DNA of 64,000 nucleotides. It comes from Velamenicoccus sp964471325. GTDB lineage: Bacteria > Omnitrophota > Gorgyraeia > Velamenicoccales > Velamenicoccaceae. The stretch's first letter is position 1. Each line of letters starts with the position of its first letter. Shown one piece after another: positions 1 to 7,918 of this stretch. The notes beneath the pieces are model-generated. The model was not told the DNA's origin and searched no databases. It saw nothing but the letters and a program-made list of their open reading frames with translations. The stretch lies in assembly GCA_964471325.1 (NCBI GenBank), contig CAYYFL010000009.1, positions 1 to 64,000 on the forward strand. The letters run 5' to 3'. A program made the translations under genes and the position numbers.

Positions 1-191
1 GAAGATTAGACCCTTCCTTTATGTGGAATGAGGAAGGTCTACCCTTTCTGGGTTAGGTCCTTCTCTAATGTGGTATGCGGAGACCTGCCCTTCCTGGGCT
101 AGACCCTCCGTTTAGAGGAAGACGGAGGTCTGTCCTTCCTGGACTAGGTCCTCCTCTACAGGGAATGCGGAGACCTGTCCTTCCTGGACTA
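1..191. repeat. Tandem array of four hairpin units
   Basis: Four imperfect units of about 45 bases follow each other. Each has a stem that opens with AGACC or AGGTCC and closes with GGTCT or AGACCT (8-40, 55-86, 101-131, 145-176), followed by a conserved spacer close to CCTTCCTGGACT. Stem sequences differ between units while remaining largely complementary. A diverged single unit lies at about 34508-34555. No coding potential is evident. The array may continue to the left of the window. Confidence 0.75.
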
Positions 192-327
192 CCCCGCGAG
201 TAGAGGAAAAAATCGGTGCCCGGCAGCCCTGGGCAAGAGATTTTTACGATATCTTACGATGCGCAGGTCTGCAGAGAAGAAACCCCGTGTCTGCCCTGCC
301 CAAGGCAGGGCAGACACGGGGAGATTC
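192..327. repeat. Structured dispersed repeat, copy 1
   Basis: This copy matches 5389-5527 in architecture. An outer CCCCGC stem start is followed by an A-rich/T-rich inner stem around TGCCC...GGGCA, a conserved GATATCTTACGATGCG block, and a second perfect 18-bp hairpin (283-300 with 304-321), ending in GGGGAGATTCAT. The second hairpin has a different sequence in the other copy but stays paired. It lies just beyond the 3' end of the convergent receiver gene. Short open frames across it are not credible genes. Confidence 0.7.
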
Positions 328-414
328 ATTCCTTCACACCTGCCTTGGCCTTGCCCTTAAGAGTTATTTTCTTCCCGCCAGGAATTTTCTATCTCTTTTC
401 TCTGCATTGAGGCT

Positions 415-786
415 TCACTTGAGCAACAAATTGATTTTCGCCAGCAGTTCATCCATGTCAAATGGCTTGGGTATGTAAAAGTTGGCGCCTATTACCCTCC
501 CGATCACTATATCCGCGTCTGTGTCTTTTGCCGTAAGCATAATGATGGGCAGGGCGCTGTATTTTTCTTCCTTTCGTAACTCCCTGCAGATTTCTTCTCC
601 CGGGAGCCCGGGCAGCATGAGATCGAGAATAATAAGATCAATGCCCGGCATCCTGGCCTTATAGATGCCTTCGTAGCCTTCGGCGGCAGTTATAACTTCA
701 AATCCTTCCATCTTGAGACGCAATTCCAGCGTTCTTCTTATGTCCCTGTCGTCTTCTATGACTAAGATTTTTTTCTTCTCTTTCAT
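415..786 (-). CDS. Single-domain response regulator (CheY-like)
   Basis: A 123-residue protein consisting only of a receiver domain. The acidic pair is in the IEDD segment near residues 10-13, the phospho-acceptor Asp55 is in the LIILDLMLPG strand, and the conserved Lys is in the IPKPFD loop. There is no output domain, so it probably acts as a phosphate relay or by protein contact. Its start codon overlaps the stop of the upstream receiver-GGDEF gene by four bases, so it is the last gene of a three-gene minus-strand operon headed by a histidine kinase. The family assignment is sure; the partner is inferred from position. Confidence 0.93.
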   Translation of the reverse strand: MKEKKKILVIEDDRDIRRTLELRLKMEGFEVITAAEGYEGIYKARMPGIDLIILDLMLPGLPGEEICRELRKEEKYSALPIIMLTAKDTDADIVIGRVIGANFYIPKPFDMDELLAKINLLLK

Positions 787-1655
787 GGTAATTTTTGTTT
801 GTTTTTTTTCTCTTGATACATATCGGAGTCGGCAAAATTAAAAAGCTGCGCTTCAGTTTTAATTGTCTCACTGTACTGCGCAACCCCTGCGCTGATTGAA
901 AATGATATTTTTGCCCCAGAGGGCTCAACGATAAATCTGCGGCCTTCAATTGCGCTCCTTATTCGTTGCATCGTATCGGATGCCTGCGCCCGGGTGCTTT
1001 CCGGGAGGATAATGACGAACTCGTCTCCCCCGTATCTTGTAATAATGTCAGAATCCCTCAGCATATCTTTTGCTATTGCATAAAACTTTTTTAAAATAAA
1101 GTCTCCCGCCGCATGTCCATAGGTATCATTTATTTGCTTGAAATTGTCTATATCGATGACGGTCAGACTGAATATCCGTTTGTACCTTTTAGCCGTATTA
1201 AAAAACAGGCTGAACTGTTTCTTAAAAAAATGCGTATTGTAAGCGCCCGTAAGGGCATCCATCATGGAAATTCCTTCATAAAAATTCTTTCGCTCCAGAA
1301 TCAATTCCATCCTTGCCAATAATTCATCGGGATCGAACGGCTTGGTTATATAATCATCCACACCCCGGCGCAACCCCTTTATCTTGTCCGGCCCCGAGCT
1401 CCTTGCCGTTAAGAATATCACAGGAATATGCGCCGTTAACGCATCATTTTTTAACCGGCTTTGAGCCTCCAGGCCGTCCATCCCCGGCATCATAATGTCA
1501 AGGAGGATAAGGTCGGGATTGTCAACGCAAGCCTTGCGAAGGGCATCTTCGCCATTGGTCGCCGTGATGACCTCATAGCCTTCATCCTCCAGCATTATTG
1601 AGGTGGTTCTGAGTATATCCGGCTCGTCATCGACTACCAGTATTTTTTTCTTCAT
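783..1655 (-). CDS. Response regulator with GGDEF diguanylate cyclase domain
   Basis: About 290 residues: an N-terminal receiver (DDE near residues 9-11, phospho-acceptor Asp53 in LILLDIMMPG, Lys in ITKPFDP) and a C-terminal GGDEF domain with an intact YGGDEF active-site loop. An RxxD product-inhibition site (RDSD) sits five residues before the GGDEF. It should make cyclic-di-GMP from two GTP when phosphorylated, with feedback control. An upstream in-frame start would add 18 residues, but the chosen ATG begins the typical KKILVVDDE receiver strand. It overlaps the 3' end of the kinase gene by 29 bases, so the two are translationally coupled. Confidence 0.93.
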   Translation of the reverse strand: MKKKILVVDDEPDILRTTSIMLEDEGYEVITATNGEDALRKACVDNPDLILLDIMMPGMDGLEAQSRLKNDALTAHIPVIFLTARSSGPDKIKGLRRGVDDYITKPFDPDELLARMELILERKNFYEGISMMDALTGAYNTHFFKKQFSLFFNTAKRYKRIFSLTVIDIDNFKQINDTYGHAAGDFILKKFYAIAKDMLRDSDIITRYGGDEFVIILPESTRAQASDTMQRIRSAIEGRRFIVEPSGAKISFSISAGVAQYSETIKTEAQLFNFADSDMYQEKKNKQKLP

Positions 1656-3762
1656 AAATATTCTGTCCTGCGAGAGGAAGCGTGAAATAGAACGAACTCC
1701 CTTTTTCAAGTTCCGAATCCACCCAAATTTTACCTTTTTGAGCCTCTACCAGACCTTTAGCTATGGCCAGCCCCAGACCGCAGCCCCTTTTTTCCTTGGC
1801 GGCTATGCAGGATGACCTGTAAAATTTGTCGAATAGTTTTTCCTGATCGGCCTTGGATATGCCTATGCCGGTATCCAGGACCGTCACCTTTGCCTCTCGG
1901 TTGGCTTCCTCAGTTTTTATGGTTATCCTTCCGCCTGCCGGAGTGAATTTAATAGCGTTAACAACCAAGTTGTTTACGATACGCACCACCAGATCGGGAT
2001 CAGCCCATACTTTCTTATTATGCATTTTGAGGTCAAAGACCAGATCTAACTTTTTAGTTTCGATAAGCGGTTTCAATAATGCGGTGGCATTCTCGATTAA
2101 ACCCGGCAAGTTTACAGGCTTGGGAAATACCTGCATAACGCCTGCCTCGATTTTCGATACATCCAGGAGGTCATTGACCATCCTCGTCTGACGGCCCACA
2201 TTATCGATGATGATTCCCAATAGCTCCTTTTCGCGGTCATCTACTACGCGTTTATCCGGGCCGCCCTTCATCAGGATGCCGGCGGCATTGCCGATAGAAG
2301 TCAAGGGCGTACGCAGCTCATGTGATACCACGGAAATGAAATCTGTTTTCATCCTGTCGACTTCCTCTAATTGGGCATGCGCTTTTTCAATTAATCTAAT
2401 GAATGTTTCCCTTCTCCTCAAGGCCAGAAAAAATATCATGGCAAGGCAAGAGATTAGAAAAGTTATCGCAATGCTGAAAAAACGGTATTGAAATAAAGGC
2501 TCGGCATAAATTTTCTTTATGATGACAACAACACCCCCGATTTTATCTGCGGTATTCTTTACCACATAGCTGACATAGTATATGCGTTCGTTATAAACCG
2601 AGCCAAGCTTGAAATAATATCCGTTGTCCCATGAAAAAGCGTCTTTGAAATATGACATGGAGGCATAGGATTTGCCTATCCCGATTTCCGGGCTGTTTTT
2701 CTCTGCGGAGGCTATGGCGACTCCCTGCGCATCCAGTAGAACACAATCGATCGCGCCGAATTTTGTTTTGAAATGAGCGAGAACCGTTTCAGCTTTTTTT
2801 ATATTCTGTGACTCCGGGCCAGAAACGGCCAGCCTTATCGCTGAAACCCTGCTCATGGCATAGGCTGTATTTCCCAAGATGGAAAGCTCCCTTGTAAGCC
2901 TGTTAAGCGCAGAGTCCGTCCTGGGCTTGCTCTTCTTTATGACCTGGATACCGGCGTAATAATCGAGGCGATTAGTAAATATCCAACCCACACAGATAAA
3001 AACCATGAGCACGAACGCGATCATCCACTTGGCCGGCATGAAGTGTACATGATATTTTGGAGGGGTATAGGCTGCTTCAGAAGGGGAAAATGAGTAAAAC
3101 CAGATCGCCATGGCCATAAAAAATAGCAAGGCGGCGCTGATCAGCTGGCTGGGGACGCCGAATACATTATAAAAAGATTCGAAATTTAAAAAACTGGCGG
3201 GCAAAAACGCCGCCTTAGGAACTATCAACCCCGCAAAAACGGCATATAAACCGAACATAGCGCTCAGGCAGGTGAGTAAACGTTTGTTTTCTTTTTCTTT
3301 CTTTGAAAACTCATGGACCATTCGTGCGGTAAAATAGAGCGCCGGAAAACCCAAATAATACCGCACCATAATAAGCCAGCCGTTCAAGCCCAGCTTGTAA
3401 CCCAGGGGAAGAAAAACAATAATCAGAAAATAATACCACCTGCTTATATTTTTCTTTCTAAGCAGGAAAAAGCTGATTCTTGCAAATTCGAATAAACATA
3501 GATATGAAATACCTAATGCGCATAGGTTGAATATCGGCAGGACATCATTCCCGCTATAAACAACCATAAGCATATCAAGCCATTGGGCAATCCCATGAGA
3601 TAATCCAAACATTCCTAACAGAATCCACCCAATCTTGGGCAGCTTTTCTTTATCGGTATCCTTACCAATACCAATGACAAAAGAGGCTACTGCAATAATA
3701 AAAGCAGAAAGCCCATAAAAAAAGTATATGTAATCAAATTGGCCCTTCAGGAATTCTTTCAT
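1627..3762 (-). CDS. Membrane sensor histidine kinase
   Basis: A 711-residue protein. Residues 1-225 contain about seven hydrophobic segments, resembling membrane sensor modules of the MASE/7TM kind. Another membrane segment at 245-263 is followed by an extracytoplasmic region at about 270-420 that looks like a Cache-type ligand domain, then a last membrane segment at 428-448. The cytoplasmic part has the HisKA H-box (SHELRTP, phospho-His481) and an HATPase domain with an N-box near 605, a DTGIGIS G1 box and a GCGLGLAIA G2 box. The kinase core is complete. The operon places two receivers downstream, one with a diguanylate cyclase, so it probably drives a c-di-GMP response. The ligand is unknown. 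Confidence 0.93.
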   Translation of the reverse strand: MKEFLKGQFDYIYFFYGLSAFIIAVASFVIGIGKDTDKEKLPKIGWILLGMFGLSHGIAQWLDMLMVVYSGNDVLPIFNLCALGISYLCLFEFARISFFLLRKKNISRWYYFLIIVFLPLGYKLGLNGWLIMVRYYLGFPALYFTARMVHEFSKKEKENKRLLTCLSAMFGLYAVFAGLIVPKAAFLPASFLNFESFYNVFGVPSQLISAALLFFMAMAIWFYSFSPSEAAYTPPKYHVHFMPAKWMIAFVLMVFICVGWIFTNRLDYYAGIQVIKKSKPRTDSALNRLTRELSILGNTAYAMSRVSAIRLAVSGPESQNIKKAETVLAHFKTKFGAIDCVLLDAQGVAIASAEKNSPEIGIGKSYASMSYFKDAFSWDNGYYFKLGSVYNERIYYVSYVVKNTADKIGGVVVIIKKIYAEPLFQYRFFSIAITFLISCLAMIFFLALRRRETFIRLIEKAHAQLEEVDRMKTDFISVVSHELRTPLTSIGNAAGILMKGGPDKRVVDDREKELLGIIIDNVGRQTRMVNDLLDVSKIEAGVMQVFPKPVNLPGLIENATALLKPLIETKKLDLVFDLKMHNKKVWADPDLVVRIVNNLVVNAIKFTPAGGRITIKTEEANREAKVTVLDTGIGISKADQEKLFDKFYRSSCIAAKEKRGCGLGLAIAKGLVEAQKGKIWVDSELEKGSSFYFTLPLAGQNIYEEKNTGSR

Positions 3763-4261
3763 TTATTTTGCCCTAATAGCTTGAAGACCCGTTTCTAAAT
3801 AATTTCTACGATGCGATGGCTTTTATCTGAGCCGTCTCTTTTTGTATAGCTCTGAATATACCCTTTGTCAATGAAGGTTTTGGATCCAGGGGATCGACTA
3901 TTTTACCTTCCAGGCATCTCTGAAATTAACTCTGCGCGGCCTAAAGCTCCGCCCTTTAGGGCGCAAGAGTGTTGCGGCCGCTTAGAGTAACCCGAAAACA
4001 AGCCCCGGTCTCGGCCCCGGCCTCGGCCCTGGCCGAAGGCCGAGGCCGGGGAATATGGATTGACTTTCTTTCCCTGTTTCTATAACCGACCCTTTTGTCT
4101 TGACGATACGGGTGATTTTACCTATAATTGAACAACAGGTTTTTGGACGTTTTGCGATAGCCTGAGATATTTTTTGATATATCCCCCTGCAGTTCCCAGC
4201 CGCAGGCATGGAATTTTGGCGGGAGATGCAGCAAAATCGCTCTTTATAATAACGATTTTAT
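3763..4261. other. Intergenic region with GC-rich palindromes
   Basis: No credible gene lies in this 500-base stretch between the divergent kinase operon and tRNA-Asn. It holds a CTAAAG...CTTTAG hairpin near 3940-3960 and a GC-rich palindromic block at 4002-4064. A TATAAT hexamer at 4245-4250, twelve bases before the tRNA, is a likely -10 element; no good -35 is seen at 17 bases. Confidence 0.5.
4002..4064. repeat. GC-rich palindromic repeat, solitary IS200-like end
   Basis: Reiterated CCCCGGCC/GGCCGGGG arms form a long stem and finish with GGCCGAGGCCGGGGAATATG. The same finish occurs at about 30373-30397. The hairpin plus the trailing GGGGAATATG resembles the end hairpins of the IS200-type element at 8817-9362. 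Confidence 0.55.
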
Positions 4262-4337
4262 TCCCCCGTAGCTCAGTCGGTAGAGCGAGTGGCTGTTAAC
4301 CACCAGGTCCGAGGTTCGAGTCCTCGCGGGGGAGCCA
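4262..4337 (+). tRNA. tRNA-Asn (GTT anticodon)
   Basis: A full cloverleaf can be drawn. The acceptor stem TCCCCCG pairs with CGGGGGA (4262-4268 with 4327-4333), D-arm GCTC/GAGC, anticodon loop CTGTTAA with anticodon GTT at 4295-4297, and T-arm CGAGG/CCTCG around TTCGAGT. G at 4334 is the discriminator and the CCA tail (4335-4337) is encoded. A terminator follows within four bases, so it is a single-gene unit. Confidence 0.97.
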
Positions 4338-4340
4338 AAT

Positions 4341-4379
4341 AAAAAGGCCCACTGAAGTTTAGTGGGCCTTTTTATTTTT
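4341..4379 (+). terminator. Intrinsic terminator after tRNA-Asn
   Basis: An 8-bp perfect stem GGCCCACT/AGTGGGCC (4346-4353 with 4361-4368) is followed by TTTTTATTTTT. A-rich sequence on the left makes it usable from the opposite strand as well, where the pseudouridine synthase gene ends at 4399. Confidence 0.9.
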
Positions 4380-4398
4380 GGTGGCGCTGGGATTTTCC

Positions 4399-5136
4399 CT
4401 AAAGAATTATATCCCCTACAAGATCCGTGAAATACGCCGGGACGGCTGTTTTTAATATCATTCTTCTGCCGTTCCAGGGATGCAGAAAAGAGATCGAATA
4501 GGCGTGGAGCGCCATGCGTTTATGCAGGGTATCTTTCTCTCCCCGCACCCAGTCCCGTAAAACGGGACGGGCGGGATTCCGCCATGGGGCTCCACCGTAT
4601 TTTTGGTCACCTACGATGGGGTGGCCTTTTTCTGCGAAATGGACACGTATCTGGTTTTTTCTTCCCGTTGCCAGATCGACCTCCAAAAGGCTGAAGCCTT
4701 TCGTCTCTTTGACGGTTCTATAAGAGGTCGTGGAAAGCTTTCCGATAGACCGGTCGTGAGTGGAATAGACAACGTGAGCGGCATTTTCAGCCAGATACGA
4801 AGTGATTGCGCCTGTTTTCTGCGGGAATTGGCCGTGAACAACGGCAAGATATTTCTTTTCAGTCTTGTCCCACTGCTCCTGAAGGATGTTTTTCGCCCTT
4901 TCGTCCTTTGCGAAGATGACGATCCCCGATGTATCCCGGTCGAGGCGATGGACGATGAAGATGCGGCGGGGCGATTTGGCATAACCTTTGCGCACATAAT
5001 CGGTCAGGATGTGGTAGGCGGTTTTTTCTTTTTCCGTGCTTGATGCCATCGTCAGGAGCCGGGGCGGTTTATCGACAACGAGGATATCGCGGTCTTCATA
5101 AACGATCTTCATTCCTTTCAGATGGTCTTTTCGCAC
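4399..5136 (-). CDS. RluA-family RNA pseudouridine synthase
   Basis: A 245-residue enzyme that isomerises uridine to pseudouridine in rRNA or tRNA. The catalytic Asp lies in the HRLDRDTSG motif near residues 63-71. Further family blocks are VVDKPP near residue 20, the GRKNQIRVH motif near residue 160, and HPIVGDQKYGG. No S4 RNA-binding domain precedes the catalytic domain, as in RluA/TruC/RluC-like short members. Either the first ATG or the one nine codons later (5112) could be used. The exact target base cannot be read from sequence. It is convergent with tRNA-Asn across a shared terminator. Confidence 0.93.
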   Translation of the reverse strand: MRKDHLKGMKIVYEDRDILVVDKPPRLLTMASSTEKEKTAYHILTDYVRKGYAKSPRRIFIVHRLDRDTSGIVIFAKDERAKNILQEQWDKTEKKYLAVVHGQFPQKTGAITSYLAENAAHVVYSTHDRSIGKLSTTSYRTVKETKGFSLLEVDLATGRKNQIRVHFAEKGHPIVGDQKYGGAPWRNPARPVLRDWVRGEKDTLHKRMALHAYSISFLHPWNGRRMILKTAVPAYFTDLVGDIIL

Positions 5137-5329
5137 GGGATTTCCTTTGCGCTGGATGATCTTATGGAAATGTTTCCAAAGAAAGCATCCTGCCAGGATT
5201 TATTGATGTTTCAGTAACTATAGCATAAAGAGGCGATAAGGGATATATTGAAAACAGTCGGTTACGGCCAGGCAAGGGACGGACTTTAGTCCGCGAAGTT
5301 CCATCTTTGTGATACAATGTTTCAGAGGT

Positions 5330-5372
5330 TTTAATCAAGCCGCAGAAATCCCCGGCTTTTAAACCGGGGATG
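5330..5372. repeat. Solitary IS200-like end hairpin
   Basis: The block TTTAATCAAGCCGCAGAAAT is followed by a CCCCGG/CCGGGG hairpin (5350-5355 with 5364-5369) and GATGAATG. The same lead-in occurs at 21381 and 30332. The hairpin plus GGGGATGAATG tail matches the left end of the IS200-type element (8826-8853). No transposase is nearby, so it looks like a solo end or non-autonomous remnant. Confidence 0.6.
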
Positions 5373-5388
5373 AATGCGGCGAAGATTA

Positions 5389-5527
5389 CCCCGCGAGTAT
5401 CGGAAAAATTTCGTGCCCGGCAGCCCATGGGCGAGAAATTTTTTCGATATCTTACGATGCGGGGTCATCCAGAAAAGAAATCCCATGCCTGTCCTGTCTT
5501 GGGCAGGGCGGGCATGGGGAGATTCAT
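5389..5527. repeat. Structured dispersed repeat, copy 2
   Basis: This is the second copy of the repeat at 192-327. Outer CCCCGC (5389-5394) pairs with GCGGGG near 5460; the inner AAAAATTTC/GAAATTTTT stem flanks a TGCCC/GGGC hairpin. The trailing hairpin has arms CCCATGCC and GGCATGGG, a different sequence from copy 1 but still paired. It ends 38 bases before the start of the lipoprotein hydrolase gene and so may be in its 5' UTR. Confidence 0.7.
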
Positions 5528-5564
5528 AAATAGCCATCATTCATAAAGAAACCGGAAAGGGCTG

Positions 5565-6722
5565 ATGCGAAAAATTTTAGCTGTAACTTTTTTGTTGATG
5601 GCAGGGTGTTCGACCGTCCCTGTCAAGGATGATCCCGCCGATTGGCAGGAAAAACTTTATCACCGGCTTCCTTACGAGATGCAGGGCGACTACAGGATCA
5701 TCGAGCTGTTTTATGCGACGGACCGCCGGGCTGTGCAGGAGGGCGATGAATTGCGTTTTACGTCGAAGATGGAAGGCCGCCTGACAACCGGGACGCTGAA
5801 GGCGAGCATCCGGCCCGGACTGGAAATCAGCAGGGTCATCCCCAAGAGACTCAAGAAAAGCGGCGATGTCGGCGTCGAGGAGGTCGTGAAGTTCGGCGAA
5901 GAGGATTTTATGAAACGCCTCGCTTCGGCTGTCGAGAATTCTCCCCACCAGTCGCTGCTTGTGCTGGTGTTCGGCTATCAGGACAGTTTTGAGTTAACGG
6001 CCATCAAGGCCGCTTATTTTGCGTATTTTCTCGATGTGAATACGCCGATCCTGCTTTTTGACTGGCCCGGCGACTACCGGGGCGCCTTCCGGGGTTATGA
6101 GAAGGCCTGGGGGTCTGCAACAGCTTCAGGACAGTATCTGGGGGACCTTCTGGCAGGGATCATCCGGGAGGTCAAGCCGAAGAGGTTATGGCTTGAATCG
6201 TCAAGTCTGGGCTGTCAGGTCGTCTCCAAAGCTTTTGAGAAAATGACCCAATACGGCGATCTTGCGGATGCCGAGGCAGAGCTGACCCATGTCGTTATGG
6301 CCGCGCCGGATGTATCCAAAAATGAGTTTAACGAAAAGTTCAAAGAAGAGATCGCTTCCCTTACCAAGCAGCTTACGGTCTATGTGGCTTCCAATGACAA
6401 GGCCTTGTTGATGGCGCAGATCATCGACCGGGAGAAAAAGCTCGGCCGCCAAAGAGTGCAGACAGAGTCGTACGATCAGTTTGAAGAGGCCAAGGACCTG
6501 CTTTATCTCAAGTTTTTGGACCCCGACAGGATTTCAATCGTCGATGTGACGCTGGTCAATAAGGCCGGAGGCGGCCATACCTATTACATCGAGACCCCGG
6601 AATTTTACGATGATTTTTACATGCGTCTTTTTGGGGATTCTGTGTCCCGCAACAGGCGCCTTTATCTGGTGAATGTCAAAGAGGGCGTTGATTACTGGGT
6701 GATACGCCCCGACAGGAAATAG
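5565..6722 (+). CDS. Lipoprotein alpha/beta hydrolase, DUF900-like
   Basis: A 385-residue protein with a lipoprotein signal ending in a lipobox (LMAGC, Cys15), so it is likely membrane anchored. The IELFYATDRR segment and the later FGYQDSFE, FDWPGDYRG and SSSLGCQVV blocks follow the layout of the DUF900 alpha/beta-hydrolase family. The nucleophile elbow is degenerate: the usual HSMG reads SSLG, and the oxyanion-region HGY reads FGY, so activity is uncertain. The transglutaminase-like gene starts 20 bases downstream and the two may be co-transcribed. The substrate is unknown. Confidence 0.75.
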   Translation: MRKILAVTFLLMAGCSTVPVKDDPADWQEKLYHRLPYEMQGDYRIIELFYATDRRAVQEGDELRFTSKMEGRLTTGTLKASIRPGLEISRVIPKRLKKSGDVGVEEVVKFGEEDFMKRLASAVENSPHQSLLVLVFGYQDSFELTAIKAAYFAYFLDVNTPILLFDWPGDYRGAFRGYEKAWGSATASGQYLGDLLAGIIREVKPKRLWLESSSLGCQVVSKAFEKMTQYGDLADAEAELTHVVMAAPDVSKNEFNEKFKEEIASLTKQLTVYVASNDKALLMAQIIDREKKLGRQRVQTESYDQFEEAKDLLYLKFLDPDRISIVDVTLVNKAGGGHTYYIETPEFYDDFYMRLFGDSVSRNRRLYLVNVKEGVDYWVIRPDRK

Positions 6723-6742
6723 ACAAGGCATCCGGTCCCGCC

Positions 6743-7354
6743 ATGCCTGGCGATATCATTCTGGCCAAATTCTCGGAATGGACGGCGCGCCTGGACCCCA
6801 AAGAGGCCAGGATTTCCGTTTACAATCATATCCGCGATATCCCTTATGCCATTGTCCCGGAATTGAGAGACCCGGCTTTGGGCCCGGCAGGCATGCTGGA
6901 GCTCGGCAAGGGGTCGTGCATCCCCAAGCATTTTCTTTTAGGCATGCTTTTTCAAAAGCTCGATATCCCGGTCAAGTACTGCACGTATCTTTATTCCTGG
7001 GCCGACCCCCGTATTAAATACCCGCCGGACCTGCGCAGCATCGTCAAAGAGTTGCCGGTGGGGACGCATTTGGCCTGCCGGGCCCATATTGAAGGTCAAT
7101 GGGTCCTGATAGACGCGACATGGGATAGCAGGCTTAAAAAAGCTGGCTTTCCGGTCAATGAGGCGTGGGACGGCGTCCATCCTGCGAAGAATGCCGTTAA
7201 ACCTACCCGGGAGATCATTCACGAGACGGTTGAGGACCGGGTCAAGTATACGACTGAGGCTAAAAAGTCGTGGACAGAGGCCCAGGCGCGGGCCCATGAA
7301 AGGTTCCCGGTTGTTTTTAATGCGTGGCTGGAGGATTGCAGGAGGGCGGGTTAG
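6743..7354 (+). CDS. Transglutaminase-like cysteine protease-fold protein
   Basis: A 203-residue protein without a signal peptide. The expected triad of the transglutaminase-like superfamily is visible: Cys in GKGSCIPKHF near residue 57, His in CRAHIEGQW near 115, and Asp in LIDATWD near 124. These proteins are usually peptidases or amidases rather than true transglutaminases. The gene lies 20 bases after the DUF900-like lipoprotein gene and 4 bases before a PPOX gene, suggesting an operon. The substrate cannot be inferred. Confidence 0.78.
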   Translation: MPGDIILAKFSEWTARLDPKEARISVYNHIRDIPYAIVPELRDPALGPAGMLELGKGSCIPKHFLLGMLFQKLDIPVKYCTYLYSWADPRIKYPPDLRSIVKELPVGTHLACRAHIEGQWVLIDATWDSRLKKAGFPVNEAWDGVHPAKNAVKPTREIIHETVEDRVKYTTEAKKSWTEAQARAHERFPVVFNAWLEDCRRAG

Positions 7355-7358
7355 GGCG

Positions 7359-7826
7359 ATGAGCATCATAGACAAAGCTTTAGAGTTCTTGAAAGCGAGA
7401 GAGTTTGTCGCGGTGGCAACGGCTGATAAGGCAGGAAAACCCAACGCCGCTCCGAAATTATTATTGAAGATAGACGGACGAACGGTTTATTTCATCGATT
7501 ACGGCATCGGCAGGACTTTTGAAAATCTGAAAGTCCATCCCGAGGTTTCTTTGACGCTGATGGATGTCAGGTCCCTTGCCGGATACATCTTGAACGGCAA
7601 GGCGGAGATCATCGAGAAGGGCGGGATTTACGATGAGTGCGTCGAAGAATTGCGTGAAAGGGAAATCGAGCTTTCCGTGGAACGTGTCGTCACGGCGGTG
7701 CACGTCGGCAAGCCCCATAGGGAATTTGAAGTAGAGATCCCCGAGCGTTTCTTGGTGTATAAAATCAGGATCGGGGAGTGTTTTGAAATAAGCCCCCGCG
7801 GTGTCATCAGAAAGGAAGGCAGCTGA
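7359..7826 (+). CDS. Pyridoxamine 5'-phosphate oxidase-fold (PPOX) protein
   Basis: A 155-residue split-barrel flavin-binding protein. The block FVAVATADKAGKPNAAPK, followed by VYFIDYGIGRTFENLKVHPEVSLTLMD, is characteristic of small PPOX-family proteins that bind FMN or F420. The open frame extends upstream, but the ATG at 7359 is preceded by a GGAGG-rich stretch and gives the normal family start. It is the last gene of the 5565-7826 group. A function beyond flavin-dependent redox is not evident. Confidence 0.8.
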   Translation: MSIIDKALEFLKAREFVAVATADKAGKPNAAPKLLLKIDGRTVYFIDYGIGRTFENLKVHPEVSLTLMDVRSLAGYILNGKAEIIEKGGIYDECVEELREREIELSVERVVTAVHVGKPHREFEVEIPERFLVYKIRIGECFEISPRGVIRKEGS

Positions 7827-7871
7827 CGCTATTGTCAGGCCGCGGCGGTGAGAATTTCGGAGTTTTGTGAT

Positions 7872-7907
7872 AAGGCCTGTCTCTCAAGGCAGGCTTGTTT
7901 ATTTGTA
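7872..7907. terminator. Probable bidirectional terminator
   Basis: AAGGCCTG and CAGGCTT pair with one bulge and are followed by GTTTATTT on the plus strand. It lies between the converging PPOX and SDR genes. Confidence 0.45.
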
Positions 7908-7918
7908 GAATGGTTTTG

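Noticed and set aside
1..191. Possible CRISPR array
   Set aside because: Units are degenerate hairpins of 44-47 bases with a nearly constant spacer, and no cas genes are present.
216..478. Two plus-strand frames of 63-64 codons
   Set aside because: They lie on the structured repeat copy 1 and overlap the end of the receiver gene; no coding character.
3982..4209. Minus-strand frame of 75 codons with Gly-Pro-Arg repeats
   Set aside because: The Pro/Gly/Arg reiteration is only the translation of the GC-rich palindrome at 4002-4064; no ribosome-binding site.
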